Made by a program: the position numbers and the translations under genes. This document shows, piece by piece, positions 59,180 to 63,999 of a DNA stretch of 63,999 nucleotides. The stretch's first letter is position 1, and each line of letters opens with the position of its first letter. The stretch spans positions 1 to 63,999 of the forward strand of contig CAAFWO010000014.1 of NCBI GenBank assembly GCA_900766735.1, read 5' to 3'. The notes under the pieces are model-generated. The model had not been told where the DNA came from. It ran no database searches and saw only the letters and a program-made list of their open reading frames with translations. Source of the DNA: Clostridia bacterium. GTDB lineage: Bacteria; Bacillota; Clostridia; CAKSNL01; HGM11501.

Positions 59180-60067
59180 ATGCCGTTTATTCTGATTTTT
59201 GTTGTTTTAGTTATCATTTTAGTAATGGCGAACGTTCGCATCGTATCGCAGGCGCACGCTTGCATTGTTGAGCGTTTCGGCGCATATGCCGCGACATGGG
59301 GCGTCGGCATTCACGTGAAGGTGCCGTTTATCGACCGCGTGAGCAGGCCGATCAGCTTAAAAGAGCACGTTGCGGACTTTCCGCCCCAGCCTGTTATCAC
59401 GAAGGATAACGTTACAATGCAGATAGACACGGTCGTTTATTACCAGATAACCGACCCGAAGCTTTTCACCTATGGCGTTGAGCGCCCGATGATGGCGATC
59501 GAGAACCTGACGGCGACGACGCTCCGTAACATCATCGGTGACCTGGAGCTTGACGAAACGCTCACCTCGCGCGATACGATAAACACGAAAATGCGCGCGA
59601 TCTTAGACGAGGCGACAGACCCCTGGGGTATCAAGGTGAACAGAGTCGAGCTTAAGAATATCATTCCGCCCAGAGAGATTCAGGACGCGATGGAGCGCCA
59701 GATGAAGGCGGAGCGTGAAAGAAGAGAGGCGATTCTCCGCGCGGAGGGTGACAAAAAGTCCGCAGTCCTGATCGCGGAGGGCGAAAAGGAGTCCGCAATT
59801 TTGCGTGCGGACGCTAAAAAGGAAGCGGCGATCAGAGAAGCCGAAGGACAGGCACAGGCGATCATCAAGGTTCAGGAGGCTATTGCCGAAGGTATCAGAA
59901 AAATCAATGATGCCGCGCCGACCGACGGATACGTTAAGATCAAGGCGCTTGAGGCCTTTGAAAAGGCGGCAGACGGAAAGGCAACAAAGATCATCATTCC
60001 GTCCGAGATACAGGGACTTGCCGGGCTCGCGGAGGGCATCGTTTCCGCCGTTAAAGAAGAAAAATAA
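59180..60067 (+). CDS. SPFH/Band-7 family protein (QmcA/stomatin-like)
   Basis: 295 aa. N-terminal membrane helix (ILIFVVLVIILVMANV), SPFH domain (ACIVERFGAYAATWGVGIHV to VELKNIIPPREIQDAMERQM), a coiled coil rich in Glu/Ala/Arg (ERREAILRAEGDKKSAVLIA), and a C-terminal KALEAFEKAADGKATKIIIP. It is the stomatin/QmcA type that forms oligomeric membrane rings and associates with FtsH-like proteases. Partner NfeD lies upstream. Confidence 0.9.
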   Translation: MPFILIFVVLVIILVMANVRIVSQAHACIVERFGAYAATWGVGIHVKVPFIDRVSRPISLKEHVADFPPQPVITKDNVTMQIDTVVYYQITDPKLFTYGVERPMMAIENLTATTLRNIIGDLELDETLTSRDTINTKMRAILDEATDPWGIKVNRVELKNIIPPREIQDAMERQMKAERERREAILRAEGDKKSAVLIAEGEKESAILRADAKKEAAIREAEGQAQAIIKVQEAIAEGIRKINDAAPTDGYVKIKALEAFEKAADGKATKIIIPSEIQGLAGLAEGIVSAVKEEK

Positions 60068-60070
60068 AAT

Positions 60071-60098
60071 CAAATGCCGCCGAGGGCTCGGCAGCATT
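60071..60098 (+). terminator. Terminator of the NfeD-SPFH unit
   Basis: Stem AAATGC-GCCGAG with CTCGGC-GCATTT and one mismatch pair; GG loop. Confidence 0.75.
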
Positions 60099-60112
60099 TT
60101 AAGGAGAAGTAT

Positions 60113-60859
60113 ATGCGGGCACTTGTGACCGGAGCAAGCTCCGGAATCGGCGAGGAGATCGCCAAAATATTAGACTCTATGGGCTATGACGTTGTGATCG
60201 CCGCGCGCAGGGAAGATCGGCTAAAAAAACTGGCCGCCGAACTTAAAAACAACACGAAGATAATCGCGTGCGACTTATCCGACCGCGATGAGTGCAGAAG
60301 GCTTTTTTCAGAGGCCGGCGAGATTGACGTTTTGGTAAACTCCGCCGGGTTCGGCGTTTTCGGCGAATTTACTGACACCGACCTTGATTCGGAGCTTTCG
60401 CTGATCGACGTTAACATAACCGCGCTGCACATGCTGACGAAGCTTTTTTTGGACGGGTTTGTTAAGAGAAATTCCGGCTATATATTAAACGTCGCGTCCG
60501 TTGCGGCGTTCTTCCCAGGGCCGAAGTTTTCGTCGTACTACGCGTCGAAGGCGTATGTATTAAGGCTTTCGGAGGCAATCGGCGCGGAGCTTGGAAAGAA
60601 AAAGAGCAACGTCGGCATCTCGGTTTTCTGTCCCGGCCCGGTCGATACCGAGTTTAACAAGGTCGCGGATGTGAAGTTCGCGCTTCCCGGAATCACGGCG
60701 CGCCGCGCGGCAGAAAAAGCCGTTTCGGGAATGTTTAAGAAAAAGAGGGTCATCACCTGCCCCGGTACGGTCGGATTTTTGAGATTTCTTTCAAAAATCA
60801 CTCCGGACGCGGTTGCCGAGCATTTTGTCTATAAAATGCAGGCGAAAAAAGAAGGATGA
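60113..60859 (+). CDS. Short-chain dehydrogenase/reductase
   Basis: 248 aa classical SDR. Cofactor motif TGASSGIGEEIA (residues 6-17), NAG-type motif NSAGFGVFGEF near residue 80, catalytic Ser in LNVASVAAF near residue 135 and YxxxK in YYASKAYVLR near residue 148. Specificity is not readable; the DltE/YqjQ-like group is closest. ATG 60113 has AAGGAGAAG upstream. It sits 17 bases before the GH2 start, so the two are probably one transcript. Confidence 0.88.
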   Translation: MRALVTGASSGIGEEIAKILDSMGYDVVIAARREDRLKKLAAELKNNTKIIACDLSDRDECRRLFSEAGEIDVLVNSAGFGVFGEFTDTDLDSELSLIDVNITALHMLTKLFLDGFVKRNSGYILNVASVAAFFPGPKFSSYYASKAYVLRLSEAIGAELGKKKSNVGISVFCPGPVDTEFNKVADVKFALPGITARRAAEKAVSGMFKKKRVITCPGTVGFLRFLSKITPDAVAEHFVYKMQAKKEG

Positions 60860-60876
60860 AAAAACGGAGGGAAAAT

Positions 60877-63681
60877 ATGAAAAAGACTGTTACGAATGAC
60901 GTGATATTTTACACGGACAATAATGACGCCAAGATAAATTTCAGCGGCGGCGACAGCATATCGATCCCGGAAAGATGGGACTATTTAAAGCGCTATTCTG
61001 CTCTTTTGGGCAAATGGAATTCCGACCCGGACTTTAACCAAAAAGCGGCGACTGATGAGGAAGCAAGCACCCTTGCCGCCACGCTTAAGGACACGGACAC
61101 TGCGGTGAGAAAAACCGTCCGAATCGAAAAAATGAAAGCACACCTTGAGCGTGAGTCCGTGGAATATGAAAATCTCAGACTTTACGCAGGCGCGTATGTC
61201 AGCGGAAACGAGATCATTTTACCAAGGGAAAAGCGCCCCGGCTCTGCCGCAAGGATCGACATTTCGCCGAGCGACAGACTCTCGCTCTCGTTTGAAATTT
61301 TCATTCCGGAAAATTTCCGCTGAATCTCGGAGAAGGACATTTTCCCGGGCTCGTGCGGAAAGGTGATAAGCCTAAGAGACAAGACGCTCGACGGTGTGAA
61401 GATAAAATTCTTCGCCTCCGGCGCGGTGCGCGCGTTTTCGGGCAGTATGTGGGAGCCGCGACTCGTTGACCTCGGAAAAGTGAAGTTCGGCGAATACAAC
61501 AGCGTCGAAATCGAATATTCCTCCGGCGCGGCGGACATCACCGTGAACGGAACGAAGGCGGAGAACGTCGCGCTTTCGGGCGGCGTGATCGATAACATAT
61601 TTTTTGAGAGCGGAATGCTTCCGCAAAGCCTTTTCTCGGTCAAAAACATTATGGTAAACGGTGCGGACTTTGCGTTTAAGAAAGCCGACGTGCACACAGA
61701 GACCGAAAAAATAGGCGAGGTTAAGCTGCCCTTTGCCGTCGGCACATACGAAAACCGCGACAAGGCGATCGTTCTTGAAGGCGAGTTTAATTCCGTTGAT
61801 ACCGACGAGGCATATCTCACGGTCGAAACGCTCGACCCGTCGGGCTCTGTCTGGCTCAACGGCAAGGTGATCTTTGAAACGGAATCGTTTGATATGATCC
61901 GAATCAACATAACGGACAGGCTTGAAAAAGGCAAAAACACGCTGAAGATCAAGGTCGATCCGCGCGCACCCGAGGTCAACTATTACTGGCACAGGCACAC
62001 GGATTGCTACGACGGCTGGTATGCAGGCGGCGTTAAAGTCGAATTTATGAATTCGCTTCATATTGATGACATTAAGGTCGTGACCGAGAGCGTGGACGGA
62101 CAGGTCAGCGCAAGCATCAGCACGAAAATTAACAAAAGCTTTTCGGGCACGGTCAAATATACAATGAGAAAGATCTTCCCAGAGGAGGGAAAAGAGGTGC
62201 TCATCGGCTGTTCGCATTCGAACGGCACAAAAAATGAGCTTAAGATCGAAGGAAACTATGACGTCTGGTCGCCGGAGGAGCCGAATCTTTACGCCGTTCG
62301 CGCGTCGATAATCGGCTCTGACGGCACGGTAATCGATGATTATGTGACGGAGACAGGTTTCAGAACGGTTGAACAGAAGGACGGCGGAGTGTTCGTGAAC
62401 GGAAAAAAGACTGTGTTCACGGGCGCACTCTTAATGCAGTTTTTACCGCCCTATCATCTGACCCCTGTGAACCACCGGTGCCCGACGAACGAGCAGTTCG
62501 CCTGGGAGCTCTTGATGCTCAAGGCGATGAACGGCAACCTTTTGAGACTTCATATGTTAGGATGCGGAAGCAATGAGGACCGCCTGGCGCGCCTTGCCGA
62601 CCGCGCCGGTGTGATGCTCGTCTGGACGACGAGATATATCGACAGTATCGAGGGAATGGCGCACCCGGGCGCGTGGCGCGAACGCGACGGGTATATAGCG
62701 CAGGCGAAAGCGGTCATAAATCACCCGTCCATCGTAATGTGGGAGGGCTCAAACGAGTTCCACCCGACCGAGCTTTCCGTGGTCAACCGTGTGTATGATG
62801 AATACGTTTCAGCCGTCCGCTCGTTCGATTCTTCGAGGCTCATCTGCCCGGTGTCGCACCTTTATTACGGAGGCGGACTTTACGATTCGGGCTGTGTTTA
62901 CTATAACGACACAGGCGACCGCGACCAGGACGGTAACCCGGCTGAGGCAAGCTTCGGCTGGCGCGACGGGCTGGTCATAAGAAGCTCGCACCCCTATTCG
63001 CTCCTTTGCGGATACGGCACGAGCTGGGAGAAGATGAGAAAACAGGACTGGAAGAACCAGCCGGAGCTTTTTGAAAGTAAGACTCACGCCTATATGTCGA
63101 CAGAATTTGCAATAACCTCGCTTGAGAACAGGGAGACGAAAGAGGCGATCGAAAAAGGCTTCGTCTCGTCCTATGAAAGAGGGGGAGACGCAGGCTATAT
63201 CGGCCGCGCGTTCGAGGAATCGGAATGGCGTGAAAGCCAAGCGCTCGCGGCGCTCTGTGCGTTCAACGCGACCAAGCTGTCGCGAATGCTCGGGTCGGAC
63301 GGGCTTTTGTGGTGCTGCCTTTCGAGCGGCGCGAACGACGGGTCGTATATGAAGCCGCCGATTGACTTTTTTGGCTACAAAAAGGGCGCGTTCTATGCTT
63401 TACGTTCGGCATATGAGAAGACCTTTGCCGCGAAGGAGGACATCAATGTCCAGACAGGGAAGGACGATTTGATAACGCCCGTGATATTAAACTCCGAAAA
63501 CTCGTTCACCGCGCGCGTCACCGTGAAGATCATAACAGAGGACGGCAGGGTTACATACGAAAAAGTCTATGACAATGTAGATATAAAAGACACGGAATTT
63601 AAAAAGAGCCTTGCACCCTTCAAGCCGGAATTTTCCGGCCGCGGATACTACACGCTCAGCATGACGGTCGAGGAAGCTTAA
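60877..63681 (+). pseudogene. GH2-like glycoside hydrolase, interrupted by in-frame TGA
   Basis: 934 codons with one TGA at 61321-61323 (codon 149), and both sides in the same frame (upstream ends FIPENFR, downstream starts ISEKDIFPGSC). The organisation is GH2-like: N-terminal jelly rolls, Ig-like domain, TIM barrel with acid/base Glu in MWEGSNEFHP (near residue 630) and candidate nucleophile Glu in MSTEFAITS, C-terminal beta domain. ATG 60877 follows GGAGGG; the earlier ATG at 60856 overlaps the SDR end. A GTG at 61363 could restart translation but has no good ribosome-binding site. No signal peptide. Substrate unknown. Confidence 0.8.
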
Positions 63682-63694
63682 AAGGAGGAGAGCT

Positions 63695-63865
63695 ATGAAA
63701 AAGTTAAGAACAGAAGCATCGGTCGCTGTTATGATAGTTTCTGCTGCCGCCGGCCATTTTATCGGGTCGACGCTGAATGACGGATTAGGCGGCGCGGTAC
63801 TGTTTGCGCTTATCGCAGGCATCGCGTGCATTGTCTATACCATAGATAATCACGAAAAAGACTGA
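63695..63865 (+). CDS. Small membrane protein, 56 aa
   Basis: Short ORF with a strong AAAGGAGGAG 5 bases before ATG, 13 bases after the GH2 stop. Two hydrophobic stretches (ASVAVMIVSAAAGHFIGSTL and GGAVLFALIAGIACIVYTI) predict two transmembrane helices, with a charged tail DNHEKD. The family is not recognised. Co-transcription with the GH2 gene is likely. Confidence 0.7.
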   Translation: MKKLRTEASVAVMIVSAAAGHFIGSTLNDGLGGAVLFALIAGIACIVYTIDNHEKD

Positions 63866-63872
63866 AATAAAA

Positions 63873-63903
63873 AGGGTGCTCAAGGCTTTGCCTTGAGCAC
63901 CCT
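63873..63903 (+). terminator. Terminator/palindrome after small membrane gene
   Basis: Perfect 14-bp stem AGGGTGCTCAAGGC with complement and loop TTT. Confidence 0.75.
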
Positions 63904-63932
63904 CGGCGTGTCGATAAACTATCGACACGCCG
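63904..63932. repeat. Second perfect palindrome in tandem
   Basis: Perfect 13-bp arms CGGCGTGTCGATA and TATCGACACGCCG with loop AAC, immediately abutting the previous hairpin. It resembles repetitive palindromes of gut Clostridia (recalled). Positions 63933-63999 show no gene. Confidence 0.6.
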
Positions 63933-63999
63933 GCAGGCTTCGAAAAAGGAAGGTAAATTTGTCGAACATGGATTCGTCGGCGTATGAGTATACGGTAGA

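Noticed and set aside
60877..63681. Selenocysteine at the GH2 TGA
   Set aside because: No stem with SECIS features follows the TGA, and glycoside hydrolases are not selenoproteins.
1..63999. CRISPR arrays, insertion sequences, prophage
   Set aside because: No regularly spaced direct repeats, cas genes, transposases, integrases or phage genes were seen.

Overview
The window is chromosomal DNA from a spore-forming, anaerobic, monoderm member of the Bacillota, most likely class Clostridia. The evidence is a spoIIE homologue, an [FeFe]-hydrogenase maturase (hydE), two S-layer-homology proteins, the conserved rimP-nusA-ylxR-infB-rbfA-nrnA-truB-ribF-rpsO-pnp block, the SRP RNA-dnaX-ybaB-recR block, and consistent TTGACA/TATAAT promoters with 17-base spacers and AGGAGG ribosome-binding sites. 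No phage, transposase or CRISPR array was seen. A narrower taxonomic placement cannot be supported from the sequence alone.

Layout. 0.1-6.7 kb (minus strand): rnmV, dgt, a HAD phosphatase, an interrupted manA, a Ca2+-type P-ATPase and an orphan AgrB-like membrane protease. 7.0-10.9 kb: a LysR regulator convergent with a hydE / rhodanese-PP-loop / tcdA operon. 11-13.7 kb: a DUF5050-like membrane protein and an NlpC/P60 cell-wall hydrolase. 13.7-24.9 kb (plus): the nusA-infB translation block through pnp and an M16 peptidase. 25-27.5 kb: spoIIE and a small membrane protein. 27.6-31.6 kb: an Rrf2 regulator, an acetyltransferase, cysK, a DUF1275 protein and a LysR regulator. 31.6-36.7 kb (minus): blaR1/blaI-like genes, then an HMA protein / P1B-ATPase / ArsR metal operon. 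36.8-46.6 kb: a GH106-like hydrolase, a CDF transporter, tRNA-Lys followed by repeat-rich DNA, a serine hydrolase, an EamA transporter, leuA and an interrupted GH30 gene. 46.6-51 kb: SRP RNA, dnaX, ybaB, recR and purB. 51-58.4 kb: two large secreted SLH proteins. 58.7-63.9 kb: NfeD, SPFH and SDR proteins, an interrupted GH2 gene and a 56-residue membrane protein.

Main points. (1) Three carbohydrate-enzyme genes (manA, GH30, GH2) are each broken by exactly one in-frame stop (TAG, TAG, TGA) with the reading frame and homology intact on both sides. In manA the stop replaces a Trp I recall as conserved. TAG and TGA end other genes here normally, so wholesale code reassignment is not supported. 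(2) dnaX contains an in-phase A-AAA-AAG heptamer; a -1 shift there meets TGA after one further codon, and a 6-bp stem begins 6 bases downstream. This is the architecture of the E. coli dnaX programmed frameshift. (3) Several regulatory circuits can be read from DNA: paired BlaI boxes, a 19-bp-arm ArsR palindrome over a promoter, and matching Rrf2-type dyads at the rrf2 and cysK promoters. (4) The intergenic DNA carries several palindromic repeat families, including a 23-bp REP-like pair with a compensatory base change, and three extra copies of the tRNA-Lys 3' end.
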